Shown: positions 51,701 to 63,475 of the stretch, one piece after another
Layout of the letters: each line of letters begins with the position of its first letter
How positions within the stretch are numbered: the stretch's first letter is position 1
DNA from: Tricholoma matsutake
Taxonomy: Eukaryota; Basidiomycota; Agaricomycetes; Agaricales; Tricholomataceae
Reading direction: 5' to 3'
Length of the DNA stretch: 64,000 bases
Assembly: GCA_026075535.2 (NCBI GenBank)
Contig: AP026544.2
Span: 310,001 to 374,000, forward strand
Made by a program: the position numbers and the translations under genes
The notes under the pieces: generated by a model
The model's database searches: none
Told to the model about the DNA's origin: nothing
The model's input: only the letters and a program-made list of their open reading frames with translations

Positions 51701-52332
51701 TGGAACACTGACAGATATTCATGATACACTTTTGGCACCCATTCCTCCACTGGCTTCTCCACCTTCACAATATTCTTGTCCCACGACTGTCCTCCATGAA
51801 TTGCTTTAAAGGTTTGCTTCTGCTCTTCTTTCTTGATCATGACTGGAACTTCCCCATTTGGCATTTCCTCATCCTCCACTTCCTCCATCGTAACAGAATA
51901 CTTTCTCGGATGTTCTTTCTCTTTCTTTTTCCTTTTTTCCTTCTTCATCTTCCTCCCATACACATTACATTCCTTAGGACAATGAGTCATTTGTACTTTC
52001 CCAGTCTTCCAATCAATTTTGGGATTATGCTTCTGTAACCATGGACATCCTATTATTAGATTGGTTTTCCCAAGATCGCACACTTCAAATATGGCTCGCT
52101 CCTGATGCTCCTGATACTTTAGGACCATAGTCACCTCCTCCTTGATACTTCCTCCACGATTGACTGTTCCATCAATATTGTGCACCATTATAGATTGCGC
52201 CAGCTTGTGTGTGTTAATACTGTTTCCGATAATTAAGGACTGATTAATAAATAATCCTGTAGCACCACTATCAAGCAACGCTTCCACATCAATAGCTGCA
52301 TGCATGTCCACTGTCTTCAGTCCCACAGTCAA
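51535..52332 (-). pseudogene. Gypsy A3 protease and N-terminal RT region
   Basis: 265-codon open frame starting MTVGLKTVDMHAAI, with LLDSGATGLFINQSLI, LIIGCPWLQKHNPKIDWKTG, a Lys/Glu-rich linker and [20 protein letters not shown] leading into RT. It has no internal stop over the protease. Confidence 0.92.
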
Positions 52333-52509
52333 GGTGATTTTGGGTTCTATTCATGCAGAGCAAATAAAGAATTTAGGGGTTTTCAGAAATGACGTGTGAC
52401 AATTTTCTTTGTCACGTGATTGACAACAGTTGTACTCCTCCTCAATTTCCTTTTCTGATTTGCTCTGGGTTTCCTCGGATACTAATATATTGTAATGATT
52501 CTGGGTCAC

Positions 52510-53621
52510 CAATGGGGAAACCTTCACTGGGACTCTTCCACAAAATTCTTCTGCTTGCCTTCCTCCAGCTTCACTTCCTCGGTTGTAGCTTCCCTAATCT
52601 TTCTTTTCTGCCCACAATTCCTAGAAATGTGTCCTAACTGCCCACAGTTAAAACATTTAAGTGGGGCTCATCTCCCTGCTTGATCAACCTCCATTGCCTC
52701 TGCTGGTGCTGCTGACTCTGTAACTATAGGTGTCACTGCCATGGCCAGTGGCTGTGCCCTCAGAGCTTGCACCTGAGGCACCTTTCCTTTCTCGGACTTT
52801 CCTCCTGATGACTTTCCAAATTTACTACTTCCGTACATCTACTTTGACTCCACCTGTTCCTGCTGATATTGCTGGTCAAGGTGCATTGCCTAATTATACC
52901 ACTCATCCAACTTCTCTGGCATAGAAGGTAGTCAGTAGGTAGACTTGAATAAAGAGGGACTTAATCCTGCTTTCAAAAACTCTACCAAAGCAGCTTCTCC
53001 CATATCCATTTGTGAAGCTTCTGCTTTGAACTGCAAAATAAATTCATCTGCCATTAGGGAACCTTGGCACATGGTCTTTAATTTAGCATTGGCTGTCACC
53101 TTTGGATTAGGGTCTCCAAACTGTGCCTCCAATCTCTCCAGAAATTCCTTGAAGGTTGCAAATCATTTATTTCCCATGGCAATTTGATTAATAGCCTTGT
53201 TTCTCCAGAACTGTGCTTTCCCCCCCTGAGTGTATGAGAGAGCAAACATAATCCTAGACTTGGCTGTATGAAACTCTGGCTTCCTCCCATGGATGTACAA
53301 TACTATAGAGCTGATGACGAATTTTGTATTCTCCATGGTACTGTCAAAGATTTGCGGGGGTGCATATTTAGGTAAGCACACTTTTCCATTTCCAGATTTC
53401 TCTGCTGTCTCATCCTCCTGCGACATCTACTCCACCATCTCCTCCATCTCATCATCTCTTTCTCCTGTCATCTCTGGCTGTACTTCCACTTGTCTGGGTT
53501 GTGATGCTGCCAACACCAACACTAATTGGGACATTTGCACTGTAAGCACATCAATTTTCACCTATAGTGCTGGTGTGGGAACAGGATTAGGACTGGGATT
53601 AGAAGTTGAAGGTTTGGACAT
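52510..53621 (-). pseudogene. Gypsy A3 gag
   Basis: Start MSKPST at 53621 (the upstream ATG of A1 is ATC here). LPKYAPPQIFDSTMENTKF, IVLYIHGRKPEFHTAKSRIM, FILQFKAEASQMDMGEAALV and FLKAGLSPSLFKS are visible; the CCHC knuckle is intact (CFNCGQLGHISRNC, near 52640). Several stops and a frameshift at about 53215. The knuckle region preserves the empty site of composite element 2. Confidence 0.9.
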
Positions 53622-54107
53622 AATGGTAAAATCTGTGATGAATCACTTCTTTGACAAATTTAAGATTAGTTCTTTGGGACCTCCCCAAACATTTATGGGT
53701 CACGTGATTGTTCGTCAATGGTTCATCGATCGATCATCGTTTGTCGGGCGCCTAATTTGACACTTTGGATCAATAACCCTTCCAAGAGTGCCTGATCTCG
53801 GGGATAACACTGAATTTGGCTTGTAACTAAAATAGTCGTCTGAATAGAGTGATGTAAATCATAACTAAACCAGATCCAATTGCTTGTCTGGTTGCAGCTG
53901 TCCTAATGACGAGCACTTCTTCTTGATCACTGGCAGTCACAATGTAAGGTGAGGCCTGGCATCAGCTTACAAAAGAAAAAGTAGATTACATATATACAAG
54001 TACTTCCGGCTTGTGCCGAAAGGATGAGTAATCAGATGTGGTGCAGTGAAACAATGACGTATGTGCAAGTAAGAGAAGGTGCACTGATATGGGAAGTTTT
54101 GTTCTTC

Positions 54108-54880
54108 TGTTAGGGCAACACCCACTATGTGCTAGCTAAGACCGTGCAGGTTCTCTCTACAAGAAGGGGGCGGGATCCATGCGCGTGATGGGGGAATTGA
54201 TGGTTTTGATGCAAGGGGTTATTAATAGGTGAGTTTGTTGAGATAGGCCTTTCACACCAAAAACATAGGTGGAATACCTAAGAGAACACAACTAGGGTCC
54301 CCTAGGCATATATTTAGGGTTTATATTATAAGGGCAATCTAAGCCTCTAGCAAAGGGAAATCCGAAGAGAAAACTCTAAGGATCCCCTTGCTGATGCCCA
54401 GTATATGTGAAGACGACAAAAATCAAATATAACCTAAAAATAGAAAAAGGCGGAGATAGGCGGATCAAGGCCGCCGAATGACATCATACCAAGGGGTATG
54501 TGTCGGAAGGGGTACTCCGCCTCTAAATATAAAAGTGTCAACATGTACAAACATGATAGCAAGGGAAAATGAGTAATAAAATCCGGAAAAATCATAGAAA
54601 ATGAAGAATAGAAGGAAATGAGGTGGGGAAAAATATAGGACGAACATAAAAAATAGGAAAAACACACAGGGCACCCCCCTAGTCCCCTTACATATATACT
54701 ATGTTACATATATTGTACATTGTTGTTACTGACACACTCGTACATGCACGTACATTTTGATGCATGTGAAATAAAATTCTCATGCTATCAAAATGTAGCG
54801 TCATTTGGCATCATGTAGCGTAATTCGACATAATAAAATAAAAATGAAAGTTTATTAGGTAATGGGGTGGTTTCCTAACA
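54108..54880 (-). repeat. Gypsy A3 5' LTR, interrupted by a solo LTR
   Basis: 773 bp; removing 54327-54697 leaves 402 bp, the exact LTR length. Ends TGTTAGGAAACC (at 54880) and GTTGCCCTAACA (at 54108). Confidence 0.92.
54327..54692 (-). repeat. Solo LTR of gypsy B inside the A3 LTR
   Basis: 366 bp homologous to 32583-33008, TGTAAGGGGACTAGGGGGGT...GATTGCCCTTATA, flanked by the 5-bp duplication TATAT (54322-54326, 54693-54697). A solo LTR arises by recombination between two LTRs of a full insertion. Confidence 0.93.
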
Positions 54881-56144
54881 CTGACAAAGATCCATTTATT
54901 TTTGATTGGCACTGCATCATGAGGCTTCTGGATGAGTTCCCAAGTCTCTTCTCTGACAATAAATCCAATTCAGTCTTCATGGCCTTTTGCCATTCAGGCC
55001 AATCTGGGGAGTTCTTTGCATCTTCAAGACTTGTAAGTTTGTCTCCAGCAACAATTGCATAGACTTCTTCTAGTGATAAGAAATTGTCATCTTCCTCATA
55101 TGCAAAAGGATTGTGAAGGTGCTTATAATTGGTATGAATTCCATGCGTCTTCTGTAGTTCATCAATATTTATATCTTCCTATGTTTCATTCCATTTTTGC
55201 TTCTTGGGTGCAAGGTTCCAAGTTGTATCATCAGAATCTGTTACACCCATTGGCAGTGTGCTACCTGCAGACTCCCCCTCACATGGTAAATCAGGTGTAA
55301 TTTCAATATGGTTGGGAGTTTTAGGTTGTTCTGCACGTGTGATATTCTGGAAGTTGTGGGAGGTAAGTACTTTGTGAGTTTCCACATTGTAATATTTTAC
55401 TGCCTCAGTGCCATCATCGTAGCTGATGTATGCTCAGCACTTTGATTTTGGTAGCATTTTTCAGGGTTTCTTTTGACCTTGTAGTAATATCCATATGTGG
55501 CTTCCAAATTCCCACAAATGTGATACATTGGGTTTTATTTTATACCATCCTTCATAAGGTGTTGATTTCGGGAGATGTTTCATAAATGATCTGTTACAAA
55601 GATAAGCCACATGTGAAATTGCATATTCCCAAAGAAATTCAGGAAGTTGGTTGGCACTTATCATGGCATGTGATAGTTCAACAAGAGTCCTATTCATCCA
55701 CTCTGCAACACCATTCTGTGAAGGTGAGTATGGTGCAGTTAGTCTTGCTTCTATACTGTGTTCATTACACCATTTTTCCAACTTCTCATTTACACATTCC
55801 TTTCTGCAATCAATTTGGATCCCCTCCAGCTTTTGACCTTGAGTTATCAGATGTGCCAAATAATTTATTACTGCTTGTGTTGAGTCTGATTTCTCTTTCA
55901 AACACTGGACAGTTATGTAGCATTTTGTGTTGTCCACACATAACAAGTAGTATTGATTTCCATTTATAGATTTGATTGTGTATTTTCCCCATAAGTCAAT
56001 ATGCATCAATTCTCCAGGTTTGGTTTGTTGTGTGGATAATTTAGGAAAGGGTTCTATGTGCTGCTTCGCCTCAGTACATGTGATACAGTCTGGTTTAGGA
56101 CTGTGTTTATTGACATTAAATCCATCGACCAAATTCCTATCCAA
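54881..56144 (-). pseudogene. Copia D integrase and start of RT
   Basis: Minus strand: integrase core in 56144-55461 (HIDLWGKYTIKSINGNQYYL, IQIDCRKECVNEKLEKWC, TAPYSPSQNGVAEWMNRTLV). The second Asp region reads IDCRKE in place of the usual SDNGGE. After 55460 come SYDDGTEAVKYYNVETHKV, an acidic hinge, SLEDAKNSPDWPEWQKAMKT and the RT entry AVPIKNKWIFV, which is cut by A3 at 54880. Confidence 0.9.
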
Positions 56145-56267
56145 TAATTTCTGCAGGCCAGAATACCCGACATGCCTGAAGTGCCTGTGCCAAGTTTCCC
56201 AATTGAGTGCTGCATCATTATTGATGAATGATCAGTGATTGGCAGCTTCTATTGTAAGTGTTGGGTG

Positions 56268-57797
56268 TCAGTCACATACAGTTAATTCCATCTTGTATAA
56301 GTGGTTGTTAACCTTGTTCCCTTGTGCTATTTTCTTGCCCTCCATAGTGATAAAGGTATTTCTTTGCTTTCCACCTGTATATCTTCCCCCAGCTACATCC
56401 CATCCCCCCAACAAAATCGAATTATTCCATGTTCCAGGTATGTAGAGTAAGTGCTCCAAGCACAAAATATACTTGTGACCATTACATGTCAAAATTAATT
56501 CAACAGTTCCACAGCCCTCAATTTTCACTTCTTTACCACATACACCTGTTATGGAACATTTTTCCACAGCTGTGTACACAATAAAAGGTTCTCTTTGATG
56601 TGTAACATGTGAAGTTGTTGCTGAATTGGCTAACCAGTCATACCACATCAATTGCTCGTCATTTCCATCAAGGTTACAGGCTTCATATGTGTCAAAATTG
56701 TAAAGTTCTTCATATGCTAGAAATGTGATCAATTCCTCCCCCACATTTGAATCTTTGGTTCCTTTCTTTGATCCCTCTTTTTGCTTCTCTTTTTGCTTCT
56801 TTTTCCTCCAACAATCTTTTTTTTTTTGTCCTATTTTTCAACAGTTCTGACATTTGTTACCAGCATATTTGTGACATTTACTTGTCCAATGTCCTGGTCA
56901 TTTACAATGTTTGCAATAAGGTTTGTTGGAGGATTTATAATCCGTGATGCACTCTTCCAAAGTTTTGTTAGTTCTGCTATTCTTCTGGGTATTAACCAGG
57001 TTTGTGCTAGAACCATTAGAATACTTGTTATGAGAGCGTGTCATATGAATTTTATATTCCTCCTGTAATAAGCCAATAAAGGAATCTGAGGACATTCTCC
57101 TTTTGGGGTCTGGATCATTGGGATCATTGGGATTCCCATTATAGGGTTTGACATAAGTCTGCCAAGATGAAGACGCCAAAATAATCACTTTGAAGTGCAT
57201 GTCCGAGACATGGAATTCAGCATTGGGGATTTTATTAATGAGGTCATGATACAGTTTAAGTGTATCAAGATGCTTTGGGAGATCATCTGCATCTAGTATC
57301 TTGGTCTCATATAACAGGCACTGTATATGATTTACTGTTTGATGTGCCTTGTTCTCATGAGTGACTGTAAGCACTGAATACATCGCTTCAGCTGATGTTT
57401 TTGATCCGATGTGATTCATTTGAGAGGAGGTGATGTTATATATGATTACTTGTTGCGCCCAAGAATCGTTTTTGTCCCAGTTATTTGCGTTAATGGGATC
57501 TATGGTTTCATCTGGTCATTTCACACTGCCAGTTAGTATATCCAGTTATATCACAATTGATAAATACCTTTTCATTCTTTCCTTCCATTGGTGCCAATTT
57601 TTGTCCATTAAGTGATTGTGTTCAGCAATTCTGTTCACATTTGAATATTATTTTGTCCAAATCAATTTGATTGCTGGTTGAGCTGCAGCCTGTTGCCATT
57701 GTTGAGCAGCGTTAGAGGTGTAGACTCTACTAGCTTGAATTGGGGCTGAGGGTGTGCCTCCCTCAGGCTCTTCTGGGTCAACAAGTTGATCTGACAT
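56268..57797 (-). pseudogene. Copia D gag, knuckle and protease
   Basis: Gag start ATG 57797 (MSDQLVDPEEPEGG) with stops at about 57650 and 57555. The open part 57419-56898 has YSVLTVTHENKAHQTVNHIQ, LPKHLDTLKLYHDLINKIPN and SDSFIGLLQEEYKIH. A degraded knuckle (CKHCK, CHKYAGNKCQNC) follows. Protease-like and pre-integrase part 56744-56268: WLANSATTSHVTHQ (the usual DSGAT is NSATT), CLEHLLYIPGTWNNSILLGG. Confidence 0.88.
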
Positions 57798-57855
57798 AGT
57801 GTGTCCAAGTCCAGAATGAGTTATTTAAATATGAAAAAGGCCAGGGCCCATAATT

Positions 57856-58055
57856 TATTGGGATTATGGTGTGGAGTAGAAGTTTGTAGGGATTTAATGA
57901 TGGGTGTTCAGGTAAGGTAGAACATCTTGTATCCTATACTACGATGTACATATGTTGTGATCTATAGATACATCATGTCCTATTTTTATACATGATGCAC
58001 TAGTGTTGCGCTTGTGATGCACTAACGTGATGCACTAGGATTGACTATCCCAACA
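57856..58055 (-). repeat. Copia D 5' LTR
   Basis: 200 bp, TGTTGGGATAGTC...CATAATCCCAATA. Immediately inside is AATTATGGGCCCTGG, a candidate primer-binding site. Confidence 0.92.
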
Positions 58056-58060
58056 GGCCC

Positions 58061-58184
58061 CAAGGCATTTATTTTCTTTCCTCAACCAGAAACAATATTA
58101 CCACGCGGATAAAAGGGAATGCTAAAAATAGCACATGCATCAAACACATCAAAAGTGTTATGGACTCACGGTGCAATTCCAACA
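58061..58184 (-). repeat. Copia E 3' LTR, partial
   Basis: Starts TGTTGGAATTGCACCGTGAG at 58184 next to polypurine GTGAGGAGGAG. Homology with the 5' LTR is clear over about 58111-58184 only; the remaining 50 bp to the copia D border does not match. Confidence 0.75.
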
Positions 58185-58227
58185 CTCCTCCTCACTGTGA
58201 ATACACTCCTCCTTGCATGGAATCCCA

Positions 58228-61200
58228 CTAACAAAGGCCAAGAGATGCACAAAGGACAGCAAAATGTTTAGGTTCCAGGGCTTTAGTAAACATGTCAGCT
58301 ACATTGTCACGGGTGTGGATGTAAGTGATAGGTAGGTTGCCCGACTGTATACGCTCGCATAGGAAATGATATTTGATGTCGATGTGCTTAACGCGTGAAT
58401 GAAGTAATGGGTCCTTGGATAAAGTCTTTGTAGTGTTGTTGTCGCAGAGGATGGTAGTAGGCAAGTTTTGATGAAAATCAATAGCGCGTAGTAGCATATG
58501 CAACCAGACGCATTCCTTTGCGGTCTCAAATGCCGCTATGTATTCTGCTTCACAGGTGGAAGTTGCCACTACCTTCTGTTTATGTGCTGCCCAAGACACT
58601 GCACCTGAGCCAAGAGAGCACATGTATCCCCCAACGCTGCGATGAGTGTCATGGCAATTAGCCCAGTCGGAGTCACTATAGGCGTGCAGGAGAATGGGGT
58701 TCTGTCTGCCCAGATAAAGCTTGAAGTCCCTAGTTCCCTTTAGATAATGTACTAGCCATATAGCAGCACTCCAGTGTTCTAAGGAGTACAAATCAAGGTA
58801 TTGAGAGAGCTGTTGTACTGCATAAGAAATGTCGGGACACGTAGATATTGCCAAGTACAATAAGCATCCAACAAGAGAGCAGTAGGGAAGCTTGGCCAGG
58901 GCATTCCTGGCATCCTGGGACATACATTGCAGATTGGAGCGCTGTAGTTTCGAACCAGGGTCCAATGGGGCAGAAACGGGGTGTGCTTCTTTCTGACCAA
59001 ACTGTTCCACTATTTTGTCAATAAGAGCGGTCTGTGAAAGTGCAACAGTATGCATGTCTCGGTCCCATGAGACAGCAATACCCATAATAAAATGTGCCGT
59101 CCCCAATTCGGAGATAGTCCATACTTCGCGCATCTGGTTCTTGAAGCGCTCATTTTCGTCCTTGGAGTCGGCGATGGTTAGATAGTCATCGACATGGACA
59201 GCAGCGATAATTGTACCAGTGTCAGTTTTATGGTAATAGATACAGGACTCGCATGAAAGGCAGGTTAATCCCCAATTTAGCATCTGCACATTAAGGGTCT
59301 GATTCCAAATGCCCCCACTCTGTTTCATACCATATAAGCCGCACTGTAGTTGCCAAACCCAGTCCTCCTTGCCCTGCTCCTTGAAACCAGCAGGCTGCTG
59401 CATATATTGAATTTCATTGTCTGGAAGTAAGCTGTAAAGAAAGGCCGTCATTATGTCGATCTGTTGTGCATCCCAGCCAAGTGAGGCAGCTATGTGTAAG
59501 AGAATCTGCCATGATTCCATGTGCGCAGTCGGTGAGGTAGTTTTGGTGTAGTCCCTGCCATAAATTTGTTCATTTCCTCTGAAGACGAGGTGTACCTTCC
59601 ATCTAATAGGGGTACCCGCCTCATTGCGCTTAATGTGGAAAATCAGTCTCCCACACCTAATATGTTTCCCTAGTGGAACCTCTGACCTAGGTATTAGTTT
59701 GTATACCCCCATTTCTTTCAATGAGTTCAATTCCTCCAGATATCCACGCTCCCATCATGTTGCATCAACAGATCTTCTGGCTTCATCCCATGTTTTCAGC
59801 TCATCCTCAAATTGAAGTGACTCCGGATCAAAATCTACCATTTCTGAGATCAGGGCCTGAAATTGATGCGCTTGATCGCCCAAATCAAGATTATGAAATG
59901 ATTGTTGGAGTTCTTCCATGTCATCATGATCATGATCGGAGGATTGATCCGGAATGTGATCTGATCGTGCAGCCACAATAGCAGCCCAACACTCCCGCCG
60001 CACCTCCTTTACATGCGCAGCGCTCTCCAATGATTCTTGCACTGCAGCCACTGTTCTAGTAATAGCAGGGCCACCATTGGGGTTTTTGTCTGTGGGTATT
60101 AGAACATGGGTAGATCGATGAATAGGCTGAGCGACGGGTGGCGGTGGTGGTGTCGTGAAACTATTAGAGGGCGCATCAGGGAGAGTGAATTCATGAGAAG
60201 ACTCAACATCATCATCTTGCTGTAAAATAGGACCAAGGAATGTGGGTAGACTACCACTGGACCCAATATTATCATCCTCTCCTAATTCATCGATTGAAGG
60301 TGGTGAATAGCCTTCATGGCTCTCAAGAAAGTGAACATGATATGAAATGTGAACCTTACGCATCGCGCGGTTATAACAGCGATATGCTTTTGATTTTGGC
60401 TCGTAGCCTATCAAGACGCATTCGATGGATCGTTCAAGTATCTTGGGATTATCCTTTCCTGGGATAAGCACAAATGCCCTGCAACCTATCTTCCGAAGAT
60501 AAGAATAATCAGGTTTTCTCTTGTACCATAATTCCCAAGGCGTTAGGCTTGGTAGTGAATGGGTCGTAGTCTTGGCATGCAAGTGGGCAGCTGTGAGGTA
60601 GAACTCGTCCCACAAATAAGCTGGCAGACCAGCATATATTTGCATAGTGCGCACTTTAGCCATAAGCATCCTATGCATTCACTCAACACGGCCTATGTGA
60701 GCCGAGGTGTGAGGTGCCGTGAAATGCTGATCAATACCACAAGTCTTCAACCACTCCTTCATTTTGTGCAATTTAAGTTCACCATTATCAGTGATATAGG
60801 TCCCGACTTTGAGGCCAGTTTCGTTCTCCTGGGCAAGTTCCCAAGCTTTAAGTCCCATGAAAGCATCATCTTTATTTTGCAATGGTATAGACCATGGGAA
60901 TGAGGTGTAGTCGTCTACTATATCCATGATATAATGGTTCCCCGCACACGACGTTACTGAATGTGGTCCAGATAGATCCACCCACACCTTTTCCAGCTTC
61001 CTTGTCACCTTATGGCCTGGTCCCTCCTGACGTTTCTTGGGGACTGGAGACTTGGTCTGCTTGCCAAGGACACAGGAATCACATTTAGGTAATTTTTGCA
61101 ATGAAGCGAGCGGCGCACCAGTGAAAGCGCCCTTCTTGGCCATATCCCAGAGTGCCTGGTAATTTGAATGACCCAGACGACGATGCCATGTCTCGAGAGT

Positions 61201-62741
61201 AGGGGTATTGTGAACCATTAGCACGTGATCAGCCTGGGCCGATGCAATGTTGAGCATGTAAAGCTTTCTAGATATGCGCAATCCACGAGCTATGAAGGCC
61301 CCGGAGGATTTATCAGTGAACCAGCATGTGTTACTGTCAAAATGTGCGACAGCGTTAGAGTCGTCAGCCAGTGTGCCCACGAGATCAGCCGAACTGCTGA
61401 TTTTGGGATGTAGAGGGCATTACATAAAATAATTGATGCACCCCAGGCTATTCTTAGCTGTATATCACCAACACCGACAGCATCAATAGATGAACCACTG
61501 ACACCTCTGACAGAGCGAGGTGAAATGGGTCATAAGGTGAGGAAGTCAGACTTGTCAGGGGATATATGTACTGTAGCCCCAGAGTCAATAATAAAGGGGA
61601 GAGTGTCTAAGGTGATGGGTGAGCAACAAGTCTGTGAAAGGGGTTCCACGGTGAGTGCATTGTCAGGGATGGGTGATGTATGGTGTTTCCAGTCCACTGT
61701 AGTGGTAAGCTCCTCCTCCACAGCAACCCATCCTTCATATTCCAGTGCATCCAAAGGGTCTAAAGGCAGCGGGTCATGAGCAAGCCCGGCAAATTCCGGT
61801 GCAGGTGGGGTAGGAATATTGGGGTCAACCATGACAGTGAAGGCATGACCATTAATGTCCTTCACGGTAATAGGAACCTTTGTAGTGCCAGCCGGTAAGG
61901 ATTTCTTCTCATGGGCAGCCATGCAAGCAGCAATTGACTCCTCGAGTGATTTCCCAGCCATACCACCGCCAGGTTTAATGCAATATTGTTTCATGTGGCC
62001 AAGTTTCCCACAGTTAGTGTTGGTGCAGATTGGTGCATTAGGGAGCTTGGAAGATTTGGACTGTGCGGTAAAAGTGGCATGGTTTTTGGAACCACCACGC
62101 TGATCATTCTCAAGTAGTGATTGTTCGTTCTCCAGAAATAATTTGATATCCTTCGAGCCATATGGAGCTGAGAGGGAAGAAGCAGCAATATCCCGTGAAA
62201 TAATGGAGCAAGCATGTGGAAAATTATCACTAAGGGAATTAAGGAGAGCGATGCAACAAAGAAGATCGGCCTGTATATCACCCATGACAAAAGCACGTTC
62301 AATTAATGCGCAAATCTTTTCTGCCGTCTCGGGGAGTGGTGTGTCCTTTGTACACTGGATGGAAAGCATGTGTTGTAAGAGCTGGACCTGCCGAATGGGG
62401 CCTTCCTTCCGGTGACGGTCCTGGAGAATTTTCCAGTTCGCATCAGGGCCTACTTTAATGTCCAGGAATTTACGCTCAGACGGAGAGATGCTGGACGTGA
62501 TAAATGCATATGCGAGGCAGGAATTCGCCTTCCAGTTGGCAAGCACTCGGAGTTCGGTAGAAGTGGGCTCAGGTATTCTGCCCATAACATACTCATAAAG
62601 GCCGTTTAATGATAAAGCAATAATAATCTCCTCGCACCATTCTTTGTAATTTGATTTAAGTTTGTTGAGCTTCTCCCTGGTATATTGCACAGAAAGTTTG
62701 ATAGGGGAAACGGACGGGGGATCAACAGTATTGGTACCCAT
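58228..62741 (-). pseudogene. Copia E gag-pol polyprotein, three nonsense codons
   Basis: One frame from ATG 62741 (MGTNTVDPPSVSP). Gag (YTREKLNKLKSNYKEWCEEI, MLSIQCTKDTPLPETAEKI); knuckle CTNTNCGKLGHMKQYC; protease FIIDSGATVHIS; TGA near 61530; pre-integrase and integrase zinc part (HRRLGHSNYQAL, CDSCVLGKQ); core WVDLSGPHSV, YITDNGELKLH, then Glu in GRVE followed by TGA at about 60680; PYLWDEF-like AYLWDEFYLTAAHL; acidic hinge; TGA at about 59755; RT (GRLIFHIKRNEAG, QIDIMTAFLYSLLPD, LYGMKQSGGIWN, AAVHVDDYLTIADS); RNase H (AYSDSDWANCHDTHRSVGGY, TSTCEAEYIAAFETAKECVW, CDNNTTKTL, RVKHIDIKYHFL, DMFTKAL). About 1500 codons in all, among the best-preserved elements of the window. Confidence 0.93.
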
Positions 62742-62951
62742 GATAGAAAACCAAGGTCAGTGGACAATGAGTGTGCAAAGGGAGATGAGAGAGACACAAT
62801 GGTAGAGCAGCTGGGTCCGTGAAAGACAAAGGAATTGATCCGAGATCAAAAATGATCAGGGAAACGGATCAGAAGGTATGATGAAGCAGAACATCGAGTG
62901 GCTAGGATACTTTCTCCCATTGTTCAAAGACGATGAGAATGGCCCATAACC

Positions 62952-63297
62952 TGTAGAAAGTAAATCCTAGTATAAACAACTCAGTCTCTGGATAAGTGAC
63001 TGTATTAATCTGTACTATACCTAGTATAAACAACTGTTGTAGTAGAGTAAGTATGTGTCAATAAATATGTATAGTAAATATAGCTCACCTCAGTCTCTGG
63101 ATAAGTGACTGAGGTGATAAAGTAAACTACTGAAGATATATATACATGTAATGCATAACAAAAGGATGTGTGTCAAAGGAAAAGAGACAAGGGGAAACTT
63201 AAACACAAACCGACCACGTGGATCAAAGGGAATGCTAAAAATAGCACACACATCAAACACATCAAAAGTGTTATGGACTCACAGTGCGATTCCAACA
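62952..63297 (-). repeat. Copia E 5' LTR
   Basis: 346 bp, TGTTGGAATCGCACTGTGAG...ACTTTCTACA. Contains an internal repeat CTCAGTCTCTGGATAAGTGA (62980 and 63090). Followed inside by GGTTATGGGCCATTC, a candidate primer-binding site. Confidence 0.88.
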
Positions 63298-63475
63298 GAG
63301 CAGTGTGTGAAATCCATCACTATTGCATAACCCTAATCAGCTAATTGGTGAACCATAACTGAACCTAACTGAATTCTAACCACTAACCTGGTATGCCCAC
63401 TGGCAGTGTGGGAATTTGCTAATACTGAGATGAGGCTTCTAATGAGAAAGGTAGCTTGCAAAATGAGGGTTCTAA

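Larger units (their letters stand above)
48299..54880 (-). mobile_element. Ty3/gypsy element A copy 3 (A3), full length, inside copia D
   Basis: LTRs 48299-48700 (3') and 54108-54880 (5', enlarged by a solo LTR). Internal region 5.4 kb with gag, protease, RT, RNase H, integrase, chromodomain. Flanks are ATCAG on the left and CTGAC on the right, so no 5-bp direct duplication. Confidence 0.93.
46979..58055 (-). mobile_element. Ty1/copia element D, containing gypsy A3
   Basis: LTRs at 46979-47174 and 57856-58055 and a perfect 5-bp duplication GGCCC (46974-46978, 58056-58060). Minus-strand gag, protease and integrase are on the right, RNase H on the left; gypsy A3 (48299-54880) sits in the RT region. 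Net length without A3 is about 4.5 kb. Confidence 0.93.
58111..63297 (-). mobile_element. Ty1/copia element E, nearly complete
   Basis: 5' LTR 62952-63297, one long gag-pol frame 62741-58228 broken by three stops, partial 3' LTR. Copia D is inserted at its 3' end. Confidence 0.9.
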
